Shown here in pieces: positions 34,830-43,691 of a stretch of 64,000 bases of DNA. Made by a program: the position numbers and the translations under genes. Where the stretch lies: assembly GCA_021414085.1 (NCBI GenBank), contig JAIOPC010000017.1, positions 62,001 through 126,000 of the forward strand, given 5' to 3'. The stretch is from Actinomycetes bacterium. Lineage in GTDB: Bacteria > Actinomycetota > Acidimicrobiia > Acidimicrobiales > Ilumatobacteraceae. Below the pieces are notes generated by a model, which was not told the DNA's origin, did not search any database, and was given only the letters and a program-made list of their open reading frames with translations. Every line of letters starts with the position of its first letter. Within the stretch, counting starts at the first letter, position 1.

Positions 34830-35558
34830 ATGCAACACACCGAACATCTGGCGGCGCTTTCTCGCGATGGCGCGGCCTTCGCAAACGCGTGTGAAGTCGC
34901 TGGGCTCGCGACCAGCGTGGACTCATGCCCGGGCTGGTCGGTCGCTGACCTCGTGTGGCACCTCACCGAGGTGCACCAGTTCTGGCGCACAATCGTCGGC
35001 GAGCAACGATCGACCTGGGAAGGCTTCGAACAAACGGCGCGGCCGAGCGACAACGTTCTGCTGGACACCTATCGCGCCGGGTTCAACGACACCCTGGCTG
35101 TGCTGTCAGCAGCCGATCCCGAGCAGCCGAACTGGACATGGTCGTCGGATCACAGCGCCAGGTTCGTTATCCGTCGGATGGCCCACGAGACGGCAGTGCA
35201 CCGTTGGGACGCAGACGCAGCAGCTGGGCGCCGCGCGGCGATCGATTCGGAGTTGGCAAGCGACGGGATCGATGAATTCCTCACACACATGCTTGGCGAC
35301 GCGACCGCCGACGCATCGACTGTTGGTGGCTCTGTGCATTTGCATTGCACCGACGTCGCTGGCGAGTGGACCGTCCGCGAGAGCGACGACGGAGGACGTG
35401 TCGTAACACGTGAGCACGCGAAGGGCGACGCGGCTCTGCGCGGCACGGCGAGTGATCTACTGCTCGCGTTGTGGAGACGCCAGGACCTAGCGGGCCTCGA
35501 CGTGATAGGCGACGTGGCGATCGCCGCGAGGTTCATTGCCATCGCCGCACTCGACTGA
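34830..35558 (+). CDS. Maleylpyruvate isomerase-type (MDMPI/DinB) mycothiol-dependent enzyme
   Basis: Protein of 242 aa. The N-terminal DinB-like four-helix bundle carries metal-site histidines in LVWHLTEVHQFW and RRMAHETAVHRWDA, the pattern of mycothiol-dependent maleylpyruvate isomerases. The C-terminal part, from about 170, is the MDMPI C-terminal domain. Family members use mycothiol as cofactor, in line with mca in the same window. The substrate is unknown, since no aromatic-degradation genes are nearby. Confidence 0.88.
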   Translation: MQHTEHLAALSRDGAAFANACEVAGLATSVDSCPGWSVADLVWHLTEVHQFWRTIVGEQRSTWEGFEQTARPSDNVLLDTYRAGFNDTLAVLSAADPEQPNWTWSSDHSARFVIRRMAHETAVHRWDADAAAGRRAAIDSELASDGIDEFLTHMLGDATADASTVGGSVHLHCTDVAGEWTVRESDDGGRVVTREHAKGDAALRGTASDLLLALWRRQDLAGLDVIGDVAIAARFIAIAALD

Positions 35559-35588
35559 TCGCACTGTTCGCGGATCGCTAGTGGGCAA

Positions 35589-36650
35589 TCAGCCCTTCTT
35601 GCGTCGCCAGCCCTTGGTAGGCGCTTGTGGCGCGCTAATGCCAGCTCGGGGATCTGGTTTCTTGCCATCATCGAAGATGTCGTCGACCATCTCCCAGATC
35701 TGAACGGCGGCCATGTTCTTCGACGAGCTGCCCCACGGCTCTGATGGCGCCGTCGCGTTGGTGAGCTCTCGCTTCAAGTCGTTGACAGACATCGGACCGG
35801 CGGCCAACTTCGGTAGCACCGGATCGCTCGCCGAGGGTGGTACCGGCTCGAATGGATTGACCGGAGGTTGAATGGCAGCCGGCGGGATTTGGATGCTGTG
35901 CAGCGAAGCGAGCTGTGGCAAGTGGGCTGATTCGATCGGAACCACAGGAATTGCCACCGGCTCGTCGCTCTTGACCGGACCATCGACGATTGGCGCAAGT
36001 TCGCGCGCGTCGGCGGGAACGACCCACATCGGTTCGTCGTCGGCGCGCGGCCATTCGGGCACCGCCGTTTCAGTGGGAACTGTTGGCGCCGGAAACCCTG
36101 CGACGGTTGGAGGCGACGCGGGCTGCGGCGTGAGGTCGGGCATCGGCGGCTCGACAGCGATGAACGGTGCTGGCGCGTCCGCGACGGGTGCGACTTCTTC
36201 GTCGGGAATCGTTGGCGGCGCGCCACGCAGCCAGTGATGGAGACCCGCCGGATGGTGACGGAGAGGAAACACCTCCGGCATCCCGACCGGTTTGTCAGCA
36301 ATGGAGGCGAGGAGTGACTCGGTGGATGCTTGGACAGTGAGTTCGACAGCGTCGCGGTCGATCGTGGCGTCGCGCTGAAACAACCGAGCGAGCGATTCGT
36401 GGCCGCCGGCGTTCACTGCGCCGCGAGCAAGTTGGTTTGCCGAAAGTGCGCGGCAATTCACCAACCGGGTCCCGACGGGGGCATCATCCTCACGCTCAGC
36501 GAAGTAGATGCGGCCTTCGACCGCGAACAGTCGCACTCGCGGATCAAGGCCCACCGCGGCTTCACCCGTGAACAGCTCCGAAGCGACCAATGCGACGAAA
36601 CCCCATGTGGGATCACTGCCGCTATATGCGCTGAGTTGGCTCTGCACCAT
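35589..36650 (-). CDS. DUF4388-like protein with long Pro-rich linker, divergent from the conservon
   Basis: Protein of 353 aa. Residues 10-120 resemble the DUF4388/PatA N-terminal fold: ALVASELFTGEAAVG, RVRLFAVEGRIYFAERED and GRLFQRD-type helices with IDRDAVEL. A 150-residue Pro/Val/Ala-rich linker follows. A conserved-looking C-terminus has MSVNDLKRELTN and SKNMAAVQIWEMVDDIFDD, then a basic end. The role is unknown; DUF4388 is found in signalling and gliding/type IV pilus-linked proteins. It is transcribed away from cvnA with a shared 187-nt intergenic region, suggesting joint regulation. Confidence 0.75.
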   Translation of the reverse strand: MVQSQLSAYSGSDPTWGFVALVASELFTGEAAVGLDPRVRLFAVEGRIYFAEREDDAPVGTRLVNCRALSANQLARGAVNAGGHESLARLFQRDATIDRDAVELTVQASTESLLASIADKPVGMPEVFPLRHHPAGLHHWLRGAPPTIPDEEVAPVADAPAPFIAVEPPMPDLTPQPASPPTVAGFPAPTVPTETAVPEWPRADDEPMWVVPADARELAPIVDGPVKSDEPVAIPVVPIESAHLPQLASLHSIQIPPAAIQPPVNPFEPVPPSASDPVLPKLAAGPMSVNDLKRELTNATAPSEPWGSSSKNMAAVQIWEMVDDIFDDGKKPDPRAGISAPQAPTKGWRRKKG

Positions 36651-36824
36651 CAAAGGGACCCTTCTCCCGTTCGGAATTCGATCGTTTGACGCCTTCTTTG
36701 TGTACCCGTGGCATCCACATCGTGTTTCGGCTTGCGAGCTCGCCACCTTGAGGAAAATCAAACGAAGTCTCAAGTCGGCTGTCAGGGCAACCGATCACAA
36801 CGTCGTCAAGATTTCGAACAGAAC

Positions 36825-36837
36825 GGAAGGCGGGGAG
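36825..36837 (+). promoter_or_regulatory. Shine-Dalgarno region deciding the cvnA start
   Basis: GGAAGG at 36825-36830 lies seven bases before the ATG at 36838, followed by GGGGAG directly against it. This fixes the start at 36838 and excludes the longer upstream reading frame, which runs back into the divergent gene. Confidence 0.6.
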
Positions 36838-38811
36838 ATGCTTCGGCGACTCAAGATCGGCGGCAGAGTGAACACACTCATTGCCGTGCCTCTATTGGCG
36901 CTCATCGCGTTTGCCGCGGTTGGGTACTTCGCACTGCAGCGCTCGAGCGTGCGCGGCGACGAGTACAAGGCGTTGAAGCAGGCGCAAGACCTTCGCGCCG
37001 ACGTGCTTCCGCCGCCTGCCAGCCTGTTGGAGGCGTGGGCAACCGTCAACCACATCGGCGTTATCGCAGCCTCGGCCGATGGGTTCTCCCCTGACAACGT
37101 GGCCGAGATTGACGGTGAGCTGGCAGCACTCGCGTCCTCGCAGGTGCAGTTCGAAGCTTCGATGGCCTATTGGAGCCAGCAGGGCCTTGATGAGCGAGTG
37201 GACATCCGGTTGATCCAGATTGGTGGCCGGACTGGCACTCGCTTCTTCCAAGTGATCGAGGACGAGCTGAAGCCAGCGGTTGCTGCGCAGGACGTCCAGG
37301 GGGTTATCGAAGTGGTGCGCTCGATGGAGTGGCGCTTCGAGTTGCAGCAGACAGGCGTCGACCGTGCGAACGTGTGGGCCGAACGTGAAGTGCGGGCTCG
37401 AGAAGTCAGTACCTCCAACTACGTCGACCAGATCGTGGTCTATGCCGGCGCTGGTGCTGCTGTGATCTTGCTGCTCACCTTGCTGCTGTCGGTGTTCGTG
37501 CGACGCTCGATCGTGAGTCCGATTCGCCTCTTGGCGAGCCGCGCGAAGTCCGTTGCCAGCAACGAGTTGCCGGCGGCCGTGCAATATGCGCAGCAACTCG
37601 CGCCTGATGCGCCCGCTCCGCACTTGGCACCTTTCGATATTGGTACGCGCGACGAACTCGCCGAACTCGGCGCCAGCTTCAACTCGGTGCAGGACGCGGC
37701 CGTCGACCTCGCTGTCGAGCAAGCGATGGCTCGTCGCGTCGTGTCCGAGAACCTGGTCAACATCGCTCGTCGAAACCAGAACCTGCTCGGACGAACCCTT
37801 GGATTCATTTCGACGTTGGAGCAGGGCGAACGAGATCCAGAGGCGCTGGACAATCTCTTCCGCCTCGATCACCTGAGCACTCGTATGCGCCGAAACGCGC
37901 AGTCGCTGCTCGTGCTCGCTGGCGCGGAGCCGACTCGGCTGTGGGCGCCCGCTGTCTCGTTGGGCGACGTGGTTCGCGCCGCGCTCTCCGAGGTGGAGAA
38001 CTACGGCCAGGTCGAACTCGCAGTGCTCGGCGACATCGGCGTACAGGGAGCGGTCGCCAGTGAGATCGCTCACCTTCTGGCCGAACTGCTCGAGAACGCC
38101 ACCAGCTTCTCGCCTCCCAACACCGCGGTGACCGTTGTCGGTCGTGCGGTGCCCGACGGCCATCAGTTGGCGATCTTCGACTACGGCCTCGGCATGTCGA
38201 CCGAAGACCTCGCGGAAGCGAATCGTCGCTTGAACCAGGTGTCATCCTTCGACCGTGAGAGCAACAAGATGCTCGGCTTCCAAGTGGTTGCACGACTGGC
38301 GGCTCGCCACCAAGTCAAGGTGATGCTGACAACCACGCCCGGCGGTACCGGTGTGACAGCGATCGTGCGGCTGCCAAAGTCGATTCTGGAAGCGGTCGGT
38401 GCCCCCGGCGCGACCGTTCCGCCGGTGGAGGTGCCAGCGATGGCGCACCGGCTGAGTGAGCCGTTGACGGTGAATGCCGGACCGCCGCCAATCTCGATCC
38501 CGCCGCAGGTTCATGTGCCGTCGGAGATGACCGACGAGGCATTGTGGGCCGCGATGTCGCCCAGCGTTGCTTCAACGGAGAGCAACGGAATGTCGCCGCA
38601 AGTTGGGCTGCAACCGCCGACCGTCGCAGTCGGGCAGATGCCGATTGCGACCGACGCTCTGTCGAAGCGCGTGCCAGGTGCACAGCTGCCCGACCTTGGC
38701 CGTGCGCAGCCCGAGACGATGCCCACGCGTGCCGCCGATGACGTGCGTTCGACGCTCACCAGCTTGCAGCGCGGCGTCGAGTTGGGTCGAAACCACGAGC
38801 AGAAGTCGTAA
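36838..38811 (+). CDS. cvnA: Conservon sensor kinase-like protein CvnA
   Basis: Membrane histidine-kinase-like protein of 657 aa. A first helix lies at about 15-33. An extracellular, mostly helical nitrate/nitrite-sensor-like domain extends to about 192. A second helix lies at about 194-216, then HAMP. The dimerisation segment is NLFRLDHLSTRMRRNAQSLLVLAG. The ATPase domain has ELLENATSFSPP and DYGLGM, and the last 130 residues are Pro-rich. In Streptomyces conservons CvnA works with the downstream CvnB, CvnC and CvnD proteins as a GPCR-like membrane complex. Whether it phosphorylates a partner is uncertain, and no response regulator is adjacent. Confidence 0.92.
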   Translation: MLRRLKIGGRVNTLIAVPLLALIAFAAVGYFALQRSSVRGDEYKALKQAQDLRADVLPPPASLLEAWATVNHIGVIAASADGFSPDNVAEIDGELAALASSQVQFEASMAYWSQQGLDERVDIRLIQIGGRTGTRFFQVIEDELKPAVAAQDVQGVIEVVRSMEWRFELQQTGVDRANVWAEREVRAREVSTSNYVDQIVVYAGAGAAVILLLTLLLSVFVRRSIVSPIRLLASRAKSVASNELPAAVQYAQQLAPDAPAPHLAPFDIGTRDELAELGASFNSVQDAAVDLAVEQAMARRVVSENLVNIARRNQNLLGRTLGFISTLEQGERDPEALDNLFRLDHLSTRMRRNAQSLLVLAGAEPTRLWAPAVSLGDVVRAALSEVENYGQVELAVLGDIGVQGAVASEIAHLLAELLENATSFSPPNTAVTVVGRAVPDGHQLAIFDYGLGMSTEDLAEANRRLNQVSSFDRESNKMLGFQVVARLAARHQVKVMLTTTPGGTGVTAIVRLPKSILEAVGAPGATVPPVEVPAMAHRLSEPLTVNAGPPPISIPPQVHVPSEMTDEALWAAMSPSVASTESNGMSPQVGLQPPTVAVGQMPIATDALSKRVPGAQLPDLGRAQPETMPTRAADDVRSTLTSLQRGVELGRNHEQKS

Positions 38812-38826
38812 AGACGGCAGCGCGAC

Positions 38827-39249
38827 ATGGAACTTTCAGAGAAGGCGAACAACGTCAACTGGCTAATGGTCAACTTCGTGCGGAGCACGCCCGGGGTTGA
38901 CCACGCCCTCGCGGTCTCGTCTGACGGTCTCTTGATCGCACTGAGCTCCAGCCTCGATCGTGGTGCCGCAGACAAACTGGCAGCGATCATTACTGGAGTG
39001 CGGTCGCTTGCCTACGGGGCAAGTGGAGAGCTGAATACGGGTCAGGTGATGCAGGTGCTCATCGAGATGACCGGCGGCTATCTGTTCGTCACCGCCATCT
39101 CCGGCGGCTCGACGCTGGGCGTTGTGACGACTCGTGATTGCGACTTGGGCTTGGTTGGGTTCGAGATCACCTTGCTCGTCGAGCGCGTCGGAGCACAACT
39201 CACACCTACCCTGATCACTGAGCTGAAGAACGCTCTGGTCGCGGTGTGA
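38827..39249 (+). CDS. cvnB: Conservon Roadblock/LC7 protein CvnB
   Basis: Protein of 140 aa with a Roadblock/LC7 fold: NNVNWLMVNFVRSTPGVDHALAVSSDGLLIA at the start, then GGYLFVTAISGGSTLGVV and a C-terminal helix. In conservons and in the Myxococcus MglAB system such proteins act as GTPase-activating partners of the small GTPase. It begins 15 nt after cvnA and ends one base before cvnC, as in a single operon. Confidence 0.95.
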   Translation: MELSEKANNVNWLMVNFVRSTPGVDHALAVSSDGLLIALSSSLDRGAADKLAAIITGVRSLAYGASGELNTGQVMQVLIEMTGGYLFVTAISGGSTLGVVTTRDCDLGLVGFEITLLVERVGAQLTPTLITELKNALVAV

Positions 39250-39250
39250 G

Positions 39251-39691
39251 ATGACGGGTCCGGGCGCGGATGATCCGCACGACCAACTTGTAAGGCCGTT
39301 CCTCGACCGGAAGCAGCCCCTGCCGCCGCTGTCACCCGACTCGGACATGCCGGGTGCTGGCTCCGCCGTACGCGCGTACGCGATGACAGGCGGTCGCGCT
39401 CACACGTCGGTGCACCTCGAATTCGAAACAATGCTGCAGGCCACCGCCGACGGTCGGGAGGCGCTGACGGCAGTTCGCTTCGAACGCGCCGACATTGTGC
39501 GACTCTGTCAGAGCGATCCGCAGTCCGTTGCTGAGTTGTCGGCGCGGTTGCATGTGCCGATTGGCGTCGTTCGCGTCGTTGCGAGCGATCTCATTGCTGA
39601 GGGTTACTTGGAAGCATTCCATCCGAGCACGAACGTTGCCGACGACGTGCTCCTCATCACAAGGTTGATCGCGGGTGTCCGTGCTCTCTGA
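39251..39691 (+). CDS. cvnC: Conservon DUF742 protein CvnC
   Basis: Protein of 146 aa. After a disordered leader, the DUF742 signature is clear: VRAYAMTGGRAHTSVHLEFE, then DIVRLCQSDPQSVAELSARLHVPIGVVRVVASDLIAEGY, which is a winged-helix-like part. It is the third member of the conservon complex; its biochemical role is not well defined. Its end overlaps cvnD by 17 nt. Confidence 0.94.
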   Translation: MTGPGADDPHDQLVRPFLDRKQPLPPLSPDSDMPGAGSAVRAYAMTGGRAHTSVHLEFETMLQATADGREALTAVRFERADIVRLCQSDPQSVAELSARLHVPIGVVRVVASDLIAEGYLEAFHPSTNVADDVLLITRLIAGVRAL

Positions 39692-40286
39692 TCCGACTAC
39701 CAAACTTGGCAAAGGCCCGATCCCGGTCAAGCTCGTCGTCGCTGGTGGCTTCGGCGTTGGCAAGACCACCTTCGTGGGTGCAATCTCAGACATCAAGCCG
39801 CTGACCACCGAGGCCGCAATGACCTCGTACGGTGAAGGTGTCGACAACCGCGGCGATGTCAGCACCAAGACCACCACCACCGTGGCGATGGACTTCGGTC
39901 GCGTTGCGGTCGACGACGCAATTGTGCTCTACCTGTTCGGTACGCCGGGGCAAGATCGCTTTGGGTTCATGTGGAATGACCTGATTCAAGGCGCCCTTGG
40001 TGCGGTCGTGTTAGTCGACAGTCGACGCATCGAAGACTCGTTCCCATCGATTGACTACTTCGAAAGTCGTAGCGTGCCGTTCGTTGTGGCTGTCAATCGT
40101 TTCGGCGGACAAATGTTCCACACGGTCGATCAGGTGCGTGAAGCGCTTTCGATTTCGCCTGGTGTGCCGGTGACCTCCACCGATGCGCGTGGGCGGCTGG
40201 CGGTCAAGGAGACAGTGCTGAGTCTGCTCGATGTGGTGTTGCAGCGAGCGATGGCGAAGTCGAAGTCCACTAGCCAACTCGTGTAG
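39675..40286 (+). CDS. cvnD: Conservon Ras-like GTPase CvnD
   Basis: Small GTPase of 203 aa. The P-loop GGFGVGKTT is at 24-32, switch threonines lie in STKTTTTVAMDFG, G3 reads FGTPGQDRF in place of DxxGQ, and G4 reads NRFGG in place of NKxD. These are the usual changes in CvnD/MglA-like proteins. It acts as the output switch of the conservon at the membrane. The GTG at 39675 overlaps cvnC. No cytochrome P450 (CvnE) follows; the next gene encodes a DUF1203 protein. Confidence 0.95.
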   Translation: MSVLSDPTTKLGKGPIPVKLVVAGGFGVGKTTFVGAISDIKPLTTEAAMTSYGEGVDNRGDVSTKTTTTVAMDFGRVAVDDAIVLYLFGTPGQDRFGFMWNDLIQGALGAVVLVDSRRIEDSFPSIDYFESRSVPFVVAVNRFGGQMFHTVDQVREALSISPGVPVTSTDARGRLAVKETVLSLLDVVLQRAMAKSKSTSQLV

Positions 40287-40359
40287 CAACTCGGACCGTC
40301 GGGACTGTCACGTCCGAAAGCCGCTTGCGAACGTCGACTCGCGTGCCGAGACTGGCGAC

Positions 40360-40845
40360 ATGAATAATCAGATCGTCTTCAACGGCATCGATTCCGATGA
40401 ACTCACCTCGGTGTTGGCGCGCGGGATCGACCACGGTGGCAATCGCATCGCGCCATTCGTCGATGACGAGGGCGGCTGGCCACTGCGCTGCTGCCTGCAG
40501 GATTCCAAGAGCGGTGACGAGATCGCGATCATCGCCTGGTCGCCCTTCGAGTGGGACGGTCCGTATCGTGAAACGGGTCCGATTGTCGTGCATACCGGCG
40601 ACTGTGCGCGAAGTGCCACCTTCAATGATCTGCCGGAAAACCTGAATCGCCACCCGATGACGCTGCGACCGTACGGTCGTGAGCACACGATCCTGTACGG
40701 GTTGGTCGAACATCTTCCCGAAGGCGACGACCTGACGAAGCGGACCCGTGCGTTGTTCACCAACGACGATGTAGTCGAGGTCTACGCAAAGAATGCAACG
40801 GGCGGCTGCTTCGCGTTTGTTGCTCGTCGCAACCCGCCCACCTGA
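40360..40845 (+). CDS. DUF1203-like protein
   Basis: Protein of 161 aa. The DUF1203 pattern is present: LRCCLQDSKSGDEIAIIAWSPFEWDGPYRETGPIVVHTGDC, and later LRPYGREHTILYG. Family function is unknown. It follows cvnD by 73 nt on the same strand and could be cotranscribed. ATG 40360 was chosen as the start of the conserved part. It abuts the stop of the convergent small gene on its right. Confidence 0.85.
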   Translation: MNNQIVFNGIDSDELTSVLARGIDHGGNRIAPFVDDEGGWPLRCCLQDSKSGDEIAIIAWSPFEWDGPYRETGPIVVHTGDCARSATFNDLPENLNRHPMTLRPYGREHTILYGLVEHLPEGDDLTKRTRALFTNDDVVEVYAKNATGGCFAFVARRNPPT

Positions 40846-41115
40846 TCACCAGAGTTGTAGTTGCTCCCAGGTGATCGCGACGTCGCTGACGGTTTGCCAC
40901 GTCAGCCGACCACGACCGCCGGGTCGACGGACCTCGACGCGTTCGGGACGCAAGCTGCGCGCAGCACCGTTCGCGTCGTAGATCGTGATGCTGCCATCGA
41001 TTGCAACGCCCGACATCTTGCCGGCGAACCAACGCCCGGTCTCGCCCTTGCGGAACCGCACAGGCTCACCGGCCTTGAGCCCTAACAGCTGCAGCGTGGC
41101 CGCGTCGATGATCAC
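40846..41115 (-). CDS. Small conserved-looking protein after SDR
   Basis: Protein of 89 aa that I do not recognise. It has strand-rich sequence (VIIDAATLQLLGLKAGEPVRFRKGE, SITIYDANGAARSLRP) and a Trp-rich end (TWEQLQLW), suggesting a small beta-barrel. An ATG at 41160 would add 15 residues inside the SDR gene. The GTG at 41115 gives a four-base GTGA overlap with the SDR stop and is preferred. Cotranscribed with the SDR. Confidence 0.65.
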   Translation of the reverse strand: MIIDAATLQLLGLKAGEPVRFRKGETGRWFAGKMSGVAIDGSITIYDANGAARSLRPERVEVRRPGGRGRLTWQTVSDVAITWEQLQLW

Positions 41116-41924
41116 GGGGCCAGCATTCGTGCCTGCAGCTTGCGCATCCCAGCTAGCCATCGGTCGTAATCGCCTGTCTTGCGTTGCAGATAGGTGAGCA
41201 CTTCTGGGTGCGGCAGGATCAGAAATGCTTCGGCTCGGATGCTGGCGACCACAACTTCGGCGACCTCTTCGGGCTCCAAGACCCTGCCGGCGGCACGCAC
41301 AACGCTGCTGCCCGGCCCGGCGCCCGGCTCGTCACCGCCGCGCAGCATCGCCGTGTTCACGCCTTGTGGGCAGAGGCAACTGACCCTCAATCCAGCGTCG
41401 CCATGCGTGATGCTCAACCACTCAGCAAAGGCCACTGCCGCATGTTTCGTCAGCGCGTATGGCGCGGAGCCGATTTGGCTGAGCAGTCCTGCGGCGGAGG
41501 CGGTGGAGCAGAAGTAGCCCTCGCCTCTCGCGATCCAACCGGGCACGAGGTACTTCGCCGCCCAGCGATGGGCGTGCACATTGACGTTGAACGCAGTTTC
41601 CCACTCGGACTCGGGGGTCTCCAGTCCGCGGCCGACGGCAACGCCCGCGTTCGCGAAGAACAAGTCGATCGGCCCGAACGCTTCCTCGGCTGCAGCGACC
41701 AGTGCCTGATTACCGCGCTCGGTGGTCACGTCGGCGGCGATCGCGGCTGCGCTTGACGAACGAGCGAGATTCATGCGCGCTGCGTTCGCTTCGACGACGG
41801 CGATGTTGGACGCGAGGTCGGATCCCACTACCCGCGCGCCTTCGGCGTGGAAGCGAGCAACGAGCGCGGAGCCGATTCCGCCCCCGGCGCCGGTGACCAC
41901 GACATTCTTTCCAGCCAGTTCCAT
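41112..41924 (-). CDS. Short-chain dehydrogenase/reductase
   Basis: NAD(P)-dependent oxidoreductase of 270 aa with a classical SDR fold. The cofactor loop TGAGGGIG is at about 11-18, followed by NAG (FFANAGVAVG), the catalytic Ser in STASAAG and YALTK for Tyr-xxx-Lys. Asp after strand 2 (VVGSDLA) favours NAD over NADP. The substrate is unknown. ATG 41924 starts at the normal N-terminus (MELAGKNVVVTG). It precedes the small gene with a four-base overlap. Confidence 0.92.
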   Translation of the reverse strand: MELAGKNVVVTGAGGGIGSALVARFHAEGARVVGSDLASNIAVVEANAARMNLARSSSAAAIAADVTTERGNQALVAAAEEAFGPIDLFFANAGVAVGRGLETPESEWETAFNVNVHAHRWAAKYLVPGWIARGEGYFCSTASAAGLLSQIGSAPYALTKHAAVAFAEWLSITHGDAGLRVSCLCPQGVNTAMLRGGDEPGAGPGSSVVRAAGRVLEPEEVAEVVVASIRAEAFLILPHPEVLTYLQRKTGDYDRWLAGMRKLQARMLAP

Positions 41925-42055
41925 CGCGTGAATCGTAGGTGGTATGGGTGTGACGGAATGGGAAACGCTGGTGCAGGAAAATACCGGTACCATGCCATCA
42001 GAGCTTGCTGCGCGCGAGATACGTTCGCGACAAGCCCTATTGCGAGGAGACAACC

Positions 42056-42253
42056 GTGACCGAGACGACCGAGAAGCCGACTACAGGCAGCGAGACAACC
42101 GAGTTCGTCATTCACGAGGCACTCACCGTGATCGACAAGGCGCTGTCTCAGATGATGAGTCGCGAACTCGTTTCATCCGGCGAGATCACCGACGTGCTGC
42201 TTGATGTGCGCACGTTGCTCACCGCGCCGGCCACCGTTGCTGCGGGTGTGTAG
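42056..42253 (+). CDS. Small conserved-looking protein
   Basis: Protein of 65 aa that I do not recognise. A Thr/Glu-rich leader (TETTEKPTTGSETTE) is followed by an amphipathic helical part (HEALTVIDKALSQMMSRELVSSGEITDVLLDVRTLL). The start is fixed by GAGGAG at 42044-42049, six bases before the GTG. It is isolated between divergent and convergent neighbours; the 131-nt upstream gap probably carries its promoter. Confidence 0.65.
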   Translation: MTETTEKPTTGSETTEFVIHEALTVIDKALSQMMSRELVSSGEITDVLLDVRTLLTAPATVAAGV

Positions 42254-42278
42254 CACCCTTTAGTCGACGGCAGGCTCG

Positions 42279-43673
42279 CTAGCTGGCAGCCGCTAGGTCG
42301 TTGAACGCGCGCTGCAAGCAGTCGCGCAACCGCTCAGGTTCGGCCACGGCCGCCGTGTCGATGTTGATTCCCATGTCGAGGCTGTGGTTGTAGCTCAGCA
42401 GCGTCAGGTTGAAAGCCACGCCTCCGAGCGGTCCGACCGGATAGTTCTCCAACAGTTCGGCACCCGCCATGTACAGCGGGATTGGCGCCGCACGTACGTT
42501 GCTTGTCGCGAAGTCGACGGTTTGCGCCTGTTGCCGAGCTAGCCGCGTGATCAGACTGGTTGGCAACGCGGCCGCAACTGCGGCGAGTGTTTCTAACGAA
42601 GCGGTAGCTGACGCTTCTTTGGCGGCCGCCGCTGCTGTCTGGATGGCGGCGATTCGATCGCCGATTGGCATGTCACCGGAAGGGACCAGCATGCGTGCCA
42701 ACGAAAATGCATTGGCGCCGGATGTATCGGTGCGCGTGCTGATCGCCATGCTCGCACGCAGTTCTTCGACAGGTGCGCCGAGCTCGCGGTGATAGCGACC
42801 GGCCGCGTCGGCCGCTGCGGCGATAAACGCGGTGTTCAGGGTTCCACCGAGCCGCTTGGCGGCCTCTTTGGTCGGCTTGAACGGGGCGCGCAGCACCTCC
42901 ATACGGCGGCCCAGTGATCGTTTGGTCCACAGCGGCGAACGAGCGGAATCCGTATCGCTGAGTTGTTGCATGACGCCGCGCATCGTGTCGGCGGCGGCAG
43001 TGCCAGCTTCGGAGATTCCTGCCGGATCGGCGAGCAGGTCTCGTATCTGCTTTAACAGACCGAGGGGCAGGCGCAAGCTGCCGCCGAGCAACTCCATCAG
43101 CAGGTCGGGCGTTCGAGTGTCGTGCTCTGCCGCTTGCTGCGCCGCCGCGATCACTTCCGGGTCGAGTGGGGGAGGTTCAACGGCATTGCGTTCGAAGTCG
43201 AGGAACTGCAGTGAGAGCTGAACGCCGCCTTCGCCGTCGACGATTGTGTGATGCAGCTTCTGAATCAGTGCCGCCTTGCCATCGTGCAATCCGTCGACTA
43301 CGACGAACTGCCACAGTGGACGTGTGCGGTCGTAGGCGTCGCACGCGATCAAGCTGGCGAGGTCGAGCAATTGGCGCATGCTGCCGGGCGGCGGTAGCGC
43401 GATGTGGCGCACGTGATAGCGCAGATCGAAGTTAGAGTCGTCGACCCACATCGGTGCGGTCAAGTTGAACGGCGCTGGCTGCACGCGCTGCCGCAGACGT
43501 GGGACGGCGTACGTCGCGTTTTCGAGTCGGCGCAACAGGCGGTCGAAGTCGGGAGAGCGATCGAGAATCGTGACATTGGCAAACGTGCTACTGAGGTGTG
43601 CGTCCTTCTCAAGCCGCCACATCAGTCCTTCGGCGTCGCTCATCTTTCGATCAAAGTGCGGCAGGTCAGCCAT
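42279..43673 (-). CDS. Wax ester synthase / diacylglycerol acyltransferase
   Basis: WS/DGAT enzyme of 464 aa. The catalytic HHxxxDG motif is HHTIVDG at 141-147, and the C-terminal domain has SNVRAAPIPLYMAGA and YNHSLDMGINID, both typical. It transfers an acyl group from acyl-CoA to diacylglycerol or a fatty alcohol at the inner face of the membrane, making triacylglycerol or wax ester droplets. It is the last gene of a minus-strand run containing a PAP2 phosphatase and an acyl-CoA synthetase, which can supply its two substrates. Confidence 0.95.
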   Translation of the reverse strand: MADLPHFDRKMSDAEGLMWRLEKDAHLSSTFANVTILDRSPDFDRLLRRLENATYAVPRLRQRVQPAPFNLTAPMWVDDSNFDLRYHVRHIALPPPGSMRQLLDLASLIACDAYDRTRPLWQFVVVDGLHDGKAALIQKLHHTIVDGEGGVQLSLQFLDFERNAVEPPPLDPEVIAAAQQAAEHDTRTPDLLMELLGGSLRLPLGLLKQIRDLLADPAGISEAGTAAADTMRGVMQQLSDTDSARSPLWTKRSLGRRMEVLRAPFKPTKEAAKRLGGTLNTAFIAAAADAAGRYHRELGAPVEELRASMAISTRTDTSGANAFSLARMLVPSGDMPIGDRIAAIQTAAAAAKEASATASLETLAAVAAALPTSLITRLARQQAQTVDFATSNVRAAPIPLYMAGAELLENYPVGPLGGVAFNLTLLSYNHSLDMGINIDTAAVAEPERLRDCLQRAFNDLAAAS

Positions 43674-43691
43674 GCAGCGAGACTAGCTGTG

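Noticed and set aside
36892-38163. Minus-strand open frame of 423 codons inside cvnA
   Set aside because: It is the antisense shadow of the kinase-like gene; low-complexity His/Arg-rich product without domains.
41944-42204. 86-codon plus-strand frame before the 65-aa gene
   Set aside because: It overlaps the 65-aa gene in another frame, turns into an Arg/Asp-rich shadow, and has no ribosome-binding site, while the 65-aa gene has GAGGAG.
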